Assembly: GCA_005524015.1 (NCBI GenBank)
Contig: SULG01000003.1
Coordinates: forward strand, 1 to 64,000
Direction of reading: 5' to 3'
From: Candidatus Jettenia ecosi
Lineage (GTDB): Bacteria; Planctomycetota; Brocadiia; Brocadiales; Brocadiaceae
DNA: 64,000 nucleotides
Shown here: one piece after another, positions 42,825-51,679 of the stretch
How positions within the stretch are numbered: position 1 is the stretch's first letter
Layout of the letters: the number at the start of each line of letters is the position of its first letter
Program-made: the position numbers and the translations under genes
Notes under the pieces: generated by a model
Database searches by the model: none
What the model was told of the DNA's origin: nothing
What the model saw: the letters and a program-made list of their open reading frames with translations, nothing else

Positions 42825-44600
42825 ATGTTTAAAACAACCAAATTTGCTATAGCTGTACTTATCTCTTTCTCTTTGCTATCTGTAAGCATAGCGAAAATAT
42901 CTTTTTCTGATACCCTCAATATTATTAGAGAAGGTATTATAAGGGATTTACAGGGTATTACTAGAAAACAGGGTGAGATTATTAGGGCCTGGATGGATGC
43001 AAGAAAGAAAGATGTGAGGGTTACTGCCCATAATTTACATACGTACTGTGGTACAACAATCCGAGAAAGTAAGGAGCCTGATTTTTCAAAGCCTCTTGAA
43101 TATCTCACTTTTATGAGAGATATATATCATTACAAGGAAATCTTTATTGCAAATCCTATGGGTATGATTATCCTCTCAACAGATAAAAATAATATCGGAT
43201 TTGATATGGCTTCTACTCAATATTTTCAAGAAGCACTGAAAGGGAAAACGGTTTTCTCTGATATTATACCTTCAACAATACCTATTGAGAATGAATTAGG
43301 TGAGTTGGAATTAGGACTACCTACTATGTTTGTATCAACTCCTATTGACAATGAAAAATTAGAAATTTTGGGCGTATTAGTTTTTCGTCTGAATGTGGAT
43401 GATCTCAAAAAATTAATACTACCGATGAAAGCCACAGAGACAGGAGAGATTTATTTAATTAACAAAGATGGGCGCATGCTAACCGAATCCCGGTTTACTA
43501 ACGATCTTAAGGGAAGCGGTCTTATTATAAAGAGGACATCTTTAGAATTGAGAGTGACGAATCCCAAAACAGGGAATCTTACTCTTGCTGTTCAACAATG
43601 TTTAAAAGGACTGGAAGGATATGATGATACAGGTTACCTTGATTATCGGGGTACCAGTGTAATGGGTTATTGGACATGGATGCAGGATTATAATTGGGGA
43701 CTTATCGCCGAAATTAATGTGGATGAGGCATGTGACGAGGTGCGTAAATTTTTTCAAGATACAACCATTAAAAATTTGAGAGGGCTTATGCATCGTCAGG
43801 TTAACCTGGTAAAGATATACATGGAAGGGCATAAGAATAATGTCAGGGCAATTGCCCGTAAACCCCAAACTACTTATTATACAAAAGGTGTAGTATCGGT
43901 AGATGAATTTGTAAATGCCTTAAACTATTTAGAGTTTATCAGGGATGAATATGGGTATAAGGGGATATTTATAGGTGATTCTTCTGGAATTATAAAGTTA
44001 TCGACAGAGAAAAACCTGGTAGGTATGGATATTTCTGCAGAAGATTACTTTATTGAAGCAAAAAAATATAGAGTTTTTGTGAGTGATGTGAGATCATCAA
44101 ATACACCGATTGTAAATGAGTTTGGCAAGGCTGAACACAATGTGCCTACGTTTTTTGTATCTGCAATGATTCAGGATGATGTGGGAAATTTTGCAGGTAT
44201 TATGGTTCTTCGGGTCGATACCATGGAATTAAATAAGCTCATGGAAAGTATTGAGATCGGTGAAAGCGGAGAAAGTTATCTCATTAACTCGGAAGGTGTC
44301 TTCATCACGGAATCCCGTTTTACGATTGAACTGAAAAGGAACGGCATGATACAAGAGAGAACTGCTTTGGAACTGAAAGGGATTGATCCTAAATCGGGAA
44401 GGCTAACGAAGGGAATTACTGAGTGCCTGAGTGGAGGTGAGGGGTATGATGCCACCGGTTATAAAGATTATCGGGGTATACCGGTGTTAGGTACCTGGTG
44501 TTGGATTCCGGAATATGAGTGGGGTGTAATTATCGAGATCGATCTTGATGAGGCATTCCGCAAGAGTTCTGCCTTCTGGGGCATTAAACAATACTTCTAA
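42825..44600 (+). CDS. Exported protein with two tandem dCache domains
   Basis: This 591-residue protein has one N-terminal hydrophobic segment (about 6-24) that may be a signal peptide or anchor, then two homologous double-Cache sensor units (about 30-305 and 310-585). Each ends with the same sequence pattern (GY-DYRG-x-V-x-G-x-W-x-W, then EY/DY-W-G-x-I-x-EI) also seen in the protein at 39514. No second membrane segment, HAMP or output domain is present. ATG 42825 follows AAGGAGG. It may be a ligand-binding partner for a separate receptor. Function is inferred only. Confidence 0.82.
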   Translation: MFKTTKFAIAVLISFSLLSVSIAKISFSDTLNIIREGIIRDLQGITRKQGEIIRAWMDARKKDVRVTAHNLHTYCGTTIRESKEPDFSKPLEYLTFMRDIYHYKEIFIANPMGMIILSTDKNNIGFDMASTQYFQEALKGKTVFSDIIPSTIPIENELGELELGLPTMFVSTPIDNEKLEILGVLVFRLNVDDLKKLILPMKATETGEIYLINKDGRMLTESRFTNDLKGSGLIIKRTSLELRVTNPKTGNLTLAVQQCLKGLEGYDDTGYLDYRGTSVMGYWTWMQDYNWGLIAEINVDEACDEVRKFFQDTTIKNLRGLMHRQVNLVKIYMEGHKNNVRAIARKPQTTYYTKGVVSVDEFVNALNYLEFIRDEYGYKGIFIGDSSGIIKLSTEKNLVGMDISAEDYFIEAKKYRVFVSDVRSSNTPIVNEFGKAEHNVPTFFVSAMIQDDVGNFAGIMVLRVDTMELNKLMESIEIGESGESYLINSEGVFITESRFTIELKRNGMIQERTALELKGIDPKSGRLTKGITECLSGGEGYDATGYKDYRGIPVLGTWCWIPEYEWGVIIEIDLDEAFRKSSAFWGIKQYF

Positions 44601-44649
44601 GAGAGTACCTGTTTCGAGAATCTTCTCAAGGCAATCTCTCTATGAGAGG

Positions 44650-44691
44650 TAGGAATCATCTCAGTTCGTTATTATGAGGAGATGATTCCTA
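44650..44691. repeat. Stem-loop with 13-bp perfect arms
   Basis: TAGGAATCATCTC (44650-44662) pairs with GAGATGATTCCTA (44679-44691) around a 16-nt loop, 50 nt after the tandem-dCache gene. No T-run follows. It may end or stabilise that transcript, or be part of the repeat-rich spacer that extends to 45090. Confidence 0.65.
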
Positions 44692-44698
44692 TCAATAG

Positions 44699-44890
44699 CT
44701 TTATGAGAATTATGGTAGCACCTTCGTTTTTTGAGAAAATACCGTGAGAAGCTCCGTTGGGGGCGATATGTTTATAGACAAATTATTCTGCCACAATCAA
44801 GCTCCATCGAAGCAGCATGGTGTCTCTGTGTTTCACCTGCCGCTTTCTATAAACATTTCACCTCTATGGGGCATAAACGTTACCTTAAGC
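44699..44890 (+). repeat. Nested inverted-repeat element, copy 1 (decayed)
   Basis: This stretch aligns with 55848-56080 over most of its length: ATGAGAATTATGGTA, ATACCGTGA, ATGTTTATAGACAAAT, ATTCTGC-ACAATC, AAGCTCCATCG, CTATAAAC-TTTCACC-CTATGGGG. Relative to that copy, part of the inner inverted repeat is missing. Short reading frames within it are repeat-derived and not genes. Confidence 0.8.
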
Positions 44891-44924
44891 AGTATTTGGG
44901 GTGGCACGGACAAACCATGGGTGG

Positions 44925-45140
44925 GGTTCAGGTTTGTAATCTGAACCTTCTATTTGTAGTTCTGACTTGACTTTAACCTTATTCTCAATCTTTATAGACA
45001 ACTTACCGGTAATCTTTAGGAGCCTTTGCGTATCAATTTGTCTACCAGACATAGAGCGTATTTTCTGACATACATCTCAATTTACCATCGTTATAACATA
45101 GTGCTGTTAAAATATGGGTTCAGGTTACAAACCTGAACCC
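44925..45140. repeat. Pair of palindromes bounding an intergenic segment
   Basis: GGTTCAGG...TCTGAACC (44925-44947) and GGGTTCAGGTT/AACCTGAACCC (45116-45140, 11-bp arms, 3-nt loop) are two copies of the same palindrome, 170 bp apart. The second lies where the nucleotidyltransferase fragment loses its family resemblance. The DNA between them shows no gene. Confidence 0.75.
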
Positions 45141-45411
45141 GCGGGAGAAATGAAACCGAACACAATGAGCCAGGATTTGATTCCATAAGCTCGGTAGTAA
45201 CACCTAGTGTTATATCTATATTCCTGGTAAGTCGGGGTTCACCATAAAGGAGTACTGCCTGTCCACCTATAATCATATAGGACAGGCTAGATCTCGTAAG
45301 ACATACACTTATTCTCGGAAGGAGTTCTTCAAATCGGATAAAATTATCATCAAATTTTTTTAATAAAACAGGATTTTTAACCATGTGATGTAACCTTTCA
45401 TAGAAAATCAA
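45091..45411 (-). pseudogene. 5' fragment of a nucleotidyltransferase gene
   Basis: The first 75 or so codons encode LLPRISVCLTRSSLSYMIIGGQAVLLYGEPRLTRNIDITLG (cited in part). This matches the start of nucleotidyltransferase-fold proteins (I-G-G-x-A, then R-x-T-x-D-I-D). The second half of the fold is absent and the frame runs into the palindromic repeat at 45116-45140. It may be a remnant of a toxin- or resistance-type enzyme. The D-I-D site reads N-I-D here, another sign of decay. Confidence 0.65.
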
Positions 45412-45422
45412 CGAAGGATCTT

Positions 45423-46631
45423 TTACTTGGCATTATGACCCATTGCTTTTTCCACTTCATCGACAATAAATTTACTAAAGGAAAAGGCAGATGTAAATGC
45501 CGGTGATACGGCATTGAGTATGTGGGTAGAATTTTCTCCGTGCTCAATGACAAAATCCATTACTAGTTTCATTTTTTTCCTATCGAGTAATTGTGCCCTG
45601 ATTCCCGGGTTTAAATAATTACCAAATTTATTTCTATCAATCTTTTTAACTAAACATGCAGCTTGTTCTGTAAAATATTTCCTGTTATATTTTTTAATCT
45701 CTTCAAGGGTTAACTTTCTAAAATCAAAGGCGTTTGTACAGAAGAGTTTTGCTTCATTGAAAAAAATCTCTAAGAATTCATTTGCTTTAAAGTTAGAAAG
45801 GCTGCTGTAGTTTTCTCTCCAAAAGGCAGGGATTGCTGTAGGGCCTATCTTTACTTTCCCATCTACCGTCTTCGTAAAGTGTACACCGAGGAATGGATTC
45901 CCTAGATTTGGCACAGGATATATATGTTTTTGAATTAAATTATAATCTTTGTATTCCATGTATAACCCTTTAAAGGGAATAAGGGTATATTTGAGACCAA
46001 CTCCGAACTGATGAGCTGTTTTATCTGCGTAGAGACCTGCCGAATTGATTAAATACTTGAATTTTATCTTAAGGGTATCCGTCTTTACGGTAGAGATATC
46101 TTCCCGTTTTATACATTGCTCATTGAGTAAAATGTCTACTTTTCCTTTTAAATTATCGGCGATATGCTGTACTATCTGCCTTGGATTTACCACTGAAGTT
46201 GTAGGTGAATATAAAGCCTTATTGAAAGTCTTCGCATTCGGTTCGAGTTCTGCTAACCTTTTTTCATCGATTAACTCTAAATCTACACCATTTTTATCGC
46301 CTCTCCTTTTCAATTCGTGAAGACCTTCTATTTCCTTCTCATCTTTTGCTACGACAATTTTTCCACATCTGTTTATTGCAAGATTATGCTTCAGGCAGTA
46401 ATCGGTCAAAAGCTTATTCCCTTCTACCGTAAACCTTGCCTTTAAACTATCCGGGGTATAGTAAAAACCAGCGTGAAGTACTCCGCTATTCCTGCCACTT
46501 GTGTGACACGCCAAAGAAGCCTCTTTTTCTAATACAGTTATACGTAAATCAGGACGTCTGTTATTAAGTTCCCTGGCAGTAGAAAGGCCTACGATTCCAC
46601 CTCCGACTATCAATATATCTGTTGTTATCAT
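45423..46631 (-). CDS. lhgO: L-2-hydroxyglutarate oxidase
   Basis: A 402-residue FAD-dependent oxidoreductase that fits LhgO (YgaF), which oxidises L-2-hydroxyglutarate to 2-oxoglutarate. The N-terminal FAD site is ILIVGGGIVGLSTARELNNRRP, followed by CHTSGRNSGVLHAGFYYTPDSLKA, characteristic of the family. Later FLGVHFTKTVDGKVKIGPTAIPAF and the C-terminal NAVSPAFTSAFSFSKFIVDEV are also typical. It lies after a small hypothetical gene on the same strand. Confidence 0.9.
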   Translation of the reverse strand: MITTDILIVGGGIVGLSTARELNNRRPDLRITVLEKEASLACHTSGRNSGVLHAGFYYTPDSLKARFTVEGNKLLTDYCLKHNLAINRCGKIVVAKDEKEIEGLHELKRRGDKNGVDLELIDEKRLAELEPNAKTFNKALYSPTTSVVNPRQIVQHIADNLKGKVDILLNEQCIKREDISTVKTDTLKIKFKYLINSAGLYADKTAHQFGVGLKYTLIPFKGLYMEYKDYNLIQKHIYPVPNLGNPFLGVHFTKTVDGKVKIGPTAIPAFWRENYSSLSNFKANEFLEIFFNEAKLFCTNAFDFRKLTLEEIKKYNRKYFTEQAACLVKKIDRNKFGNYLNPGIRAQLLDRKKMKLVMDFVIEHGENSTHILNAVSPAFTSAFSFSKFIVDEVEKAMGHNAK

Positions 46632-46652
46632 TATTGTTTTACCCTCCGATTG

Positions 46653-46877
46653 TTAATATACTGGCTCCTCTATCTTCAAATGGTAATAAATCTTTTGCAC
46701 GAGTTCATCAAAACTATGTTTGTTTGCAGCGAGGCATTTGGCTATAATCTTTAATTTTGAGGGATCGCTGATCCCAAGATTCAATTCAATAGCTCTTTTG
46801 ATTTGCCGTTGTTCCCAAATATTTTTATCGCTATGGAAATCTATTCGTTTTAAAGTTGACCGTCTGTTGTGTTTCAT
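46653..46877 (-). CDS. Hypothetical small protein upstream of lhgO
   Basis: A 74-residue charged protein (MKHNRRSTLKRIDFHSDK start, then a helical region NLGISDPSKLKIIAKCLAAN). It has no membrane segment, and I do not recognise a family. It ends 21 nt before lhgO on the same strand and could be co-transcribed. Codon pattern and length are compatible with a real gene. Confidence 0.5.
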   Translation of the reverse strand: MKHNRRSTLKRIDFHSDKNIWEQRQIKRAIELNLGISDPSKLKIIAKCLAANKHSFDELVQKIYYHLKIEEPVY

Positions 46878-46947
46878 GTACTATAACACAGCCCTCCAGG
46901 TGGTTCAAGCTTTTAAGAATTCCTCAACATAGATAAAGAGAAGTCAT

Positions 46948-47715
46948 ATGATTTTAGTATTATCAGGTACAGAAGAAGGTAAAGAAATTGTCAGAAGCCT
47001 ATACAAAGAAGGATTCAGCCTTTTGACAACTGTTGCAACGGAGTACGGCAAGAAGGTTTTTGAGCGGATGGGTTTGGAAACTGTTTGTTTACAAGGCCGC
47101 CTGGATGCAAATGGATTTGCTCAATTGATAAAAGAGAGAGAAATAGATACGGTGGTAGATGCGACTCATCCGTATGCAGTACAGGTATCTCAGAATGCAA
47201 TAGATGCGTGCAAAAAAACAAATACCCGGTATCTGCGTTTCGAGAGGCAAAAGAGAGAAATCTCAGATCATCCGTTAATCCATAAAATAAAGACAATTGA
47301 AGATGCGGTAGATAAGGCCAGGTCACTTGGGAAAAACATATTTCTGACTACCGGTGTATCAAGTGTGGATAAATTTATTCGATTAAAGGGCGAAAAAGAG
47401 GTCTATGTTCGAATCCTTCCCATACCTGAACATATTGCTTTTTGTCTGGACTCAGGAGTTCCGCCCATGAATATTATTGCTATGCACGGCCCTTTTTCGG
47501 AAGATTTAAATCGTGCGATGTTCAGTCAATACAAAATCAACACTATGGTGACCAAAGATAGTGGAGATACAGGGGGGGCATTTGAGAAGATTCATGCAGC
47601 GCTGAGCGAAGGAATAGACACCATAGTTATCGAGAGACCTGAAATAGAATTTCCGAAAGTATACTCGTCTGTTCATGAAGTAATTAATTCGGTTAAGATT
47701 AGGGAGAGATGTTGA
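46948..47715 (+). CDS. cobK: Precorrin-6A / cobalt-precorrin-6A reductase
   Basis: A 255-residue CobK/CbiJ enzyme that reduces (cobalt-)precorrin-6A with NAD(P)H. The N terminus MILVLSGTEEGKEIVRSL is the family form of a Rossmann motif, followed by DTVVDATHPYAVQVSQNAIDAC, YLRFERQ, LTTGVSSVDKF and MVTKDSGDTGGAFEKIHAA. It is divergent from lhgO and overlaps the next gene by 1 nt. Confidence 0.92.
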   Translation: MILVLSGTEEGKEIVRSLYKEGFSLLTTVATEYGKKVFERMGLETVCLQGRLDANGFAQLIKEREIDTVVDATHPYAVQVSQNAIDACKKTNTRYLRFERQKREISDHPLIHKIKTIEDAVDKARSLGKNIFLTTGVSSVDKFIRLKGEKEVYVRILPIPEHIAFCLDSGVPPMNIIAMHGPFSEDLNRAMFSQYKINTMVTKDSGDTGGAFEKIHAALSEGIDTIVIERPEIEFPKVYSSVHEVINSVKIRERC

Positions 47716-48374
47716 TGAAGATTATATCTTTTGGTGATATTCACGAGGACATAAGTAATTTTATAAGAATGAAATTTGTTCTTGAGAAAGCGGATTTAAT
47801 TGTAATTTCAGGCGATTTAACAAATTGTCATGGAAAAACAGAAGCGAAAAAAGTACTGGAGGCTGTAAAAAAATATAATAGCCATCTTCTGGCACAATAT
47901 GGGAATATGGATAAACCAGAGGTGGATGATTATCTGACGCAAGAGGGTATAAATCTGCATGGGAATGGATATGTATTTGAAGACGTTGGTATATTTGGTT
48001 GTGGCGGCTCAAGTCCAACACCTTTTAATACGCCCTCCGAGATAAGTGAAGCTGATATCGAAAGATATTTAATACATGGTTATAATAAGGTAAAAGATGC
48101 GCGATGGAAGATTATGGTCTGCCATACACCACCCAGGGATACAGCGACAGACATTATTTATACTGGCGCACACGTAGGAAGTTATATCGTTAGGGAGTTT
48201 ATTATAAAATACAGACCCGATGTCTGTATAACGGGACATATTCACGAATCAAGGGGCAAAGATAAGGTGGGCAATACCACGGTACTTAATGCCGGCATGT
48301 TCAGGGACGGCTGGTACATTGAGATTGATATTGATAAGAATGATATATCTGCGGCGTTGAAATCTGTTGCTTAA
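47715..48374 (+). CDS. Calcineurin-like metallophosphoesterase
   Basis: This 219-residue protein has the full set of metallophosphoesterase motifs: SFGDIHED, ISGDLTNCHG, QYGNMDKPEVDDYL (GNxD/E), VCHTPPRD and TGHIHESRG. It resembles the YfcE/Icc-type phosphodiesterases, but the substrate is unknown. ATG 47715 shares one base with the cobK stop and has AGGGA at a suitable distance; an ATG two codons earlier is less well spaced. It is probably co-transcribed with cobK. Confidence 0.86.
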   Translation: MKIISFGDIHEDISNFIRMKFVLEKADLIVISGDLTNCHGKTEAKKVLEAVKKYNSHLLAQYGNMDKPEVDDYLTQEGINLHGNGYVFEDVGIFGCGGSSPTPFNTPSEISEADIERYLIHGYNKVKDARWKIMVCHTPPRDTATDIIYTGAHVGSYIVREFIIKYRPDVCITGHIHESRGKDKVGNTTVLNAGMFRDGWYIEIDIDKNDISAALKSVA

Positions 48375-48407
48375 ATCTAGATTTTTCAGAAGACGGAGAT
48401 TTTCATT

Positions 48408-48752
48408 ATGGAAAATAAAGAGAAAGCAGGACAAGTAAGTGTATGGGAGAAAGTCAAAATAGTTACTACAGCTATAATGACTATTATCATACCTATCTTA
48501 ATTGCCTTGATTGGGAATTGGTATACTCAGGCAATAAAAGAAAGGGAAACACAATTACGATATATCGAGTTATCCATTAATATCCTCTCTCAGGAACCGA
48601 GCGATAAGAATAGGAATATTCGAAGTTGGGCGATAAATATCATCAATGAATACGCACCAAAACACCTCGAAGAGGAGACAAAAAACGAGCTTAAACTAAA
48701 GACCAGGTTACCCGAAACTCAAAAATTTTATATTCAACAATCAGTAAAATAA
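48408..48752 (+). CDS. Hypothetical single-pass membrane protein
   Basis: A 114-residue protein with one hydrophobic segment (about 18-40, IVTTAIMTIIIPILIALIG) followed by a charged helical region with EYAPKHLEEETKNELK. I do not recognise a named family. ATG 48408 follows GACGGAGA. It lies after the phosphoesterase on the same strand and converges with mlaA. Confidence 0.6.
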   Translation: MENKEKAGQVSVWEKVKIVTTAIMTIIIPILIALIGNWYTQAIKERETQLRYIELSINILSQEPSDKNRNIRSWAINIINEYAPKHLEEETKNELKLKTRLPETQKFYIQQSVK

Positions 48753-48763
48753 GTCTTATGAGA

Positions 48764-49714
48764 TCATTCCTTTATCTTCTTAATTCGATTTTGTATATAA
48801 GCATCCTGGAGTGCAATATAAGGGTCTATAGCCTGCGTTGTTATACTCTCATAGGTTTTTCCTCTACCGAGGGAGGTCTCGTTGACATCATCGTAGGTCT
48901 TGGTTATAAAGCCCTCTATTGGGCCGATAAAAAAGGAAATTAAGGTTAAAGGGTTGAGGGCTACATCTCCTGCATATCCCACAGTATCACGAATGGTTGA
49001 TGGGCCAATAAGAGGCCACTGTATATAATATCCCTGCCCAAGTTTGTATTTAGCAAGAGTTTGGCCGAAGTCCTCATCTTGCCTCTCTAAATGAAACTTC
49101 GATTTTGCCGGATCAAACAGTCCGCCAATCCCTACCGTGGTATTAATAACAAAACGCATTGCTTCCGTACCGGCTCCTTTAAATTTCCCTTGTAAGAGAC
49201 AATTAACAAGGCGAATGGGCATTTTGATATTTAAGAAGAATTGACCGATACTTAGCCGTGCTTTTTCTGGTACCACTTTACTATATCCTGTGTACATGGG
49301 TTTAAATACATAGTAGTAAGCCTTATCATTAAAGGCATAGATTTTTCGGTTATATGGCTGTATGGGATCTTTAATTACAGAGATATTTAATTCTGTGTCG
49401 GCATACTCATATTCCTCATCCCCAGTTGTATCTTCATCGGTATCATTATCACTGTCTTCTTGATCACTAACAGCTTCCGTGAGTTGGCCTTCCGAAGGTT
49501 GACTTTGCTCTCTATCAAAGGCGCTTTCTAATTCTACCTGGATAGGCTTTAATTCATTATTCTTATTGGCGGTATCTTCTCCAGAATCTTTGGTATCTCT
49601 CACCATTTCACTGGAATGACTCTCTGAAACAGGAATGGAATCTGTCGAGGCAGAAGTCGTATACAAACAAATTGCAGAAAGGAATAAAAACGCCAATATA
49701 GCAGATGTTCTCAC
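48764..49714 (-). CDS. mlaA: Outer-membrane lipid asymmetry protein MlaA (VacJ)
   Basis: A 316-residue protein with an N-terminal hydrophobic export signal, an acidic linker (about 80-105, including SDNDTDEDTTGDEEYEY) and the VacJ domain (PIQPYNRKIYAFNDK, RFVINTTVGIGGLFDPA, DFGQTLAKYKLGQGYYIQWPLIGPS). MlaA removes phospholipid from the outer leaflet and passes it to MlaC. The start is GTG 49714, with CTAGGAG 7 nt upstream; an earlier in-frame start puts the signal sequence too far in. No clear lipobox is seen. It follows mlaC on the same strand. Confidence 0.9.
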   Translation of the reverse strand: MRTSAILAFLFLSAICLYTTSASTDSIPVSESHSSEMVRDTKDSGEDTANKNNELKPIQVELESAFDREQSQPSEGQLTEAVSDQEDSDNDTDEDTTGDEEYEYADTELNISVIKDPIQPYNRKIYAFNDKAYYYVFKPMYTGYSKVVPEKARLSIGQFFLNIKMPIRLVNCLLQGKFKGAGTEAMRFVINTTVGIGGLFDPAKSKFHLERQDEDFGQTLAKYKLGQGYYIQWPLIGPSTIRDTVGYAGDVALNPLTLISFFIGPIEGFITKTYDDVNETSLGRGKTYESITTQAIDPYIALQDAYIQNRIKKIKE

Positions 49715-49820
49715 TGGTTTACTCCTAGGGAATCTTAAATTAAACTGCCTTCGGCAGCAACTTATGAAAAAATAGAGCAATGCAGGGCAAGGTTTTAGCC
49801 TTAACTATATTTCACTATTT

Positions 49821-50444
49821 TTATTTTTGAGAAATAAATTTTTTTTCTTTTATTTTTTGGATGAGCTCTCCATATGATGATTTCAGTAAGATAGTATTGA
49901 ATTGACTACGGTAATTATTGATTAAACTTACACCTTCAATAATTACGTCGTAAATCTTCCATTTTCCCTGATTATTAATTAAGCGATAATCTATCAATAT
50001 TTCTGTATTATTCTTCGTAATAAATTTTGTCTGTACCATAGAGTAGTTTTTATCTTGTTTTTCGGTTATATAAACTATTTTTTCTCCAGAGTAGGTATCA
50101 GTTTTTCCTATATAGGAATCTTTGAGAATTACGGTAAATAATTCTACAAATTCTTTTTTTTCTTCAGGAGAGCGTTTTTTCCAGTACTGACCAAGAGTTC
50201 TTTTCGACATTTCTTCAAAATTAAAAATGGGTGAAATCTCATTCCACAATTTTTGCTTCCGTTCTTGTGTCTTGTCTGCTCCTTGCAGAGATAGGTCTTT
50301 CAGAATAATTAAACCACTATCTATGGTATTCATAAGTAGTTTTCCTGGTTCTCCCTGTTCGCCTGCTATGAGAAAAGTGGATATCGAGAGAACTATACCA
50401 AAAAATATTGCTGGTAGAACCTTTCTGCATTTCATAATCTTCAC
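49821..50444 (-). CDS. mlaC: Phospholipid-binding protein MlaC
   Basis: A 207-residue periplasmic shuttle protein. After a signal peptide (VLPAIFFGIVLSISTFLIAG) it shows MSKRTLGQYWKKRSPEEKKEFVELF, which is the MlaC/Ttg2 signature, and later TEILIDYRLINNQGKWKIYDVIIEGVSLINNYR. It carries lipid between MlaA and the MlaD ring. It overlaps mlaD by 4 nt. Confidence 0.93.
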   Translation of the reverse strand: MKIMKCRKVLPAIFFGIVLSISTFLIAGEQGEPGKLLMNTIDSGLIILKDLSLQGADKTQERKQKLWNEISPIFNFEEMSKRTLGQYWKKRSPEEKKEFVELFTVILKDSYIGKTDTYSGEKIVYITEKQDKNYSMVQTKFITKNNTEILIDYRLINNQGKWKIYDVIIEGVSLINNYRSQFNTILLKSSYGELIQKIKEKKFISQK

Positions 50445-50887
50445 TCCTTTATTTTTCCAAAAACGAGATTTCCTATCAATTTTTCTAAATCTATTGGTGG
50501 TTCTGTCTCATACAGAGTACCGCCAGGTTCTATTAATATATCTGATCCTCCGGGTGTGATTTCTACATACTTCTCTCCCAGAAGTCCTTTTGTCCGGATA
50601 GAGGCAATAGCATCTTCCTGGAGTTTTACATCATCCCGAATTAATAAGGTGACTACTGATTCATAATTAATAAGTTTAATAGCATTAACCTTACCCACTT
50701 CAACACCTGATATTTCTACTCCGGTATTTTTTTTAAGGCCTTTAACCGTAGTAAAAACAGCTTTTACCGGATAATAATGATTGCCTAAAAGATTGATATT
50801 CCCAAATTTCACAGAGATATAACCCATACAGAGCAGGCCAAAAAAAATAAAGATTCCAACAGCAATTTCAACATCGAATTTCTTCAT
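50441..50887 (-). CDS. mlaD: MCE-domain protein MlaD
   Basis: A 148-residue protein with one N-terminal membrane anchor (IAVGIFIFFGLLCMGYISV) and a single MCE domain (YYPVKAVFTTVKGLKKNTGVEISGVEVGKV; IRTKGLLGEKYVEITPGG). MlaD forms the hexameric lipid-binding ring on the MlaFE transporter. It lies 36 nt after mlaF and overlaps mlaC. Confidence 0.93.
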   Translation of the reverse strand: MKKFDVEIAVGIFIFFGLLCMGYISVKFGNINLLGNHYYPVKAVFTTVKGLKKNTGVEISGVEVGKVNAIKLINYESVVTLLIRDDVKLQEDAIASIRTKGLLGEKYVEITPGGSDILIEPGGTLYETEPPIDLEKLIGNLVFGKIKE

Positions 50888-50923
50888 AATATTTGTTACC
50901 TTTTTAGAGTATTGAGAATATAG

Positions 50924-51670
50924 TTATTTTATAACAATAGGACCTTCCAATTCAGCGTGAATAAACTGATGAATTACAGGATCTTTTGAACCCTTTATTT
51001 CTTCCGGGGTGTCTGCAGCAAGTATCTTTCCATCATATAACATAGCAACCCGATCTACCATAGAAAAAATTCCAGGAACCTCATGTGTTACTATAATAGC
51101 GGTAAAATTAAGGTTCTTCTGACACGCTCTGATCAGGTTATGTACTGCTTTGCCTGTAAGGGGATCAAGACCAGTTGTTGGCTCATCAAAAAGGACTATT
51201 TCAGGATGCATAACCAGGCATCGGGCAAGGGCTACTCTTTTTCTCATACCTCCGCTTATCTGGGCCGGGTATTTATTTTCCTCGCCGGTAAGGCCTACCC
51301 TGGCGAGTTCATGAAACACAGCGTTCCTGATTTGCGAAGCCTTCATTTTTGTCTTTTCTTCAAGGGGAAACGCAACATTTTCAAATACAGTAAGGGAATC
51401 AAAAAGGGCGCCTCCCTGAAAAACAATACCAAATCGTTCTTTTAATCGTTTCAGGGACTTTCCTTTTAACCTGCTGATATCTTGGTTATCCAGTAATATC
51501 TTACCCTCATCAGGCTTCATCAAACCAATAACAAGCTTTAGAATCACCGATTTTCCCGTTCCACTGCCGCCAATTAAGGCAAGAATTTGTCCTTTTTCCA
51601 CCTCTAAATTAATTCCTTGAAGTACCTTGCGGCCGTTAAAACTTTTATATAAATCGATGACTTTAATCAT
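50924..51670 (-). CDS. mlaF: Mla lipid-transport ATP-binding protein
   Basis: A 248-residue ABC ATPase: Walker A GGSGTGKS at about 34-41, signature ISGGMRKRVALAR near 136, Walker B IVLFDEPTTGLDP near 157 and the switch histidine in VTHEV. Sequence style matches MlaF/Ttg2A. It energises lipid transport through MlaE. The mlaE stop lies 9 nt upstream. Confidence 0.94.
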   Translation of the reverse strand: MIKVIDLYKSFNGRKVLQGINLEVEKGQILALIGGSGTGKSVILKLVIGLMKPDEGKILLDNQDISRLKGKSLKRLKERFGIVFQGGALFDSLTVFENVAFPLEEKTKMKASQIRNAVFHELARVGLTGEENKYPAQISGGMRKRVALARCLVMHPEIVLFDEPTTGLDPLTGKAVHNLIRACQKNLNFTAIIVTHEVPGIFSMVDRVAMLYDGKILAADTPEEIKGSKDPVIHQFIHAELEGPIVIK

Positions 51671-51679
51671 AGATAGCCA

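Noticed and set aside
44731-44970. 79-residue reading frame
   Set aside because: It lies wholly within the repeat element that recurs at 55848 and the GGTTCAGG palindrome; no family resemblance and no ribosome-binding site.
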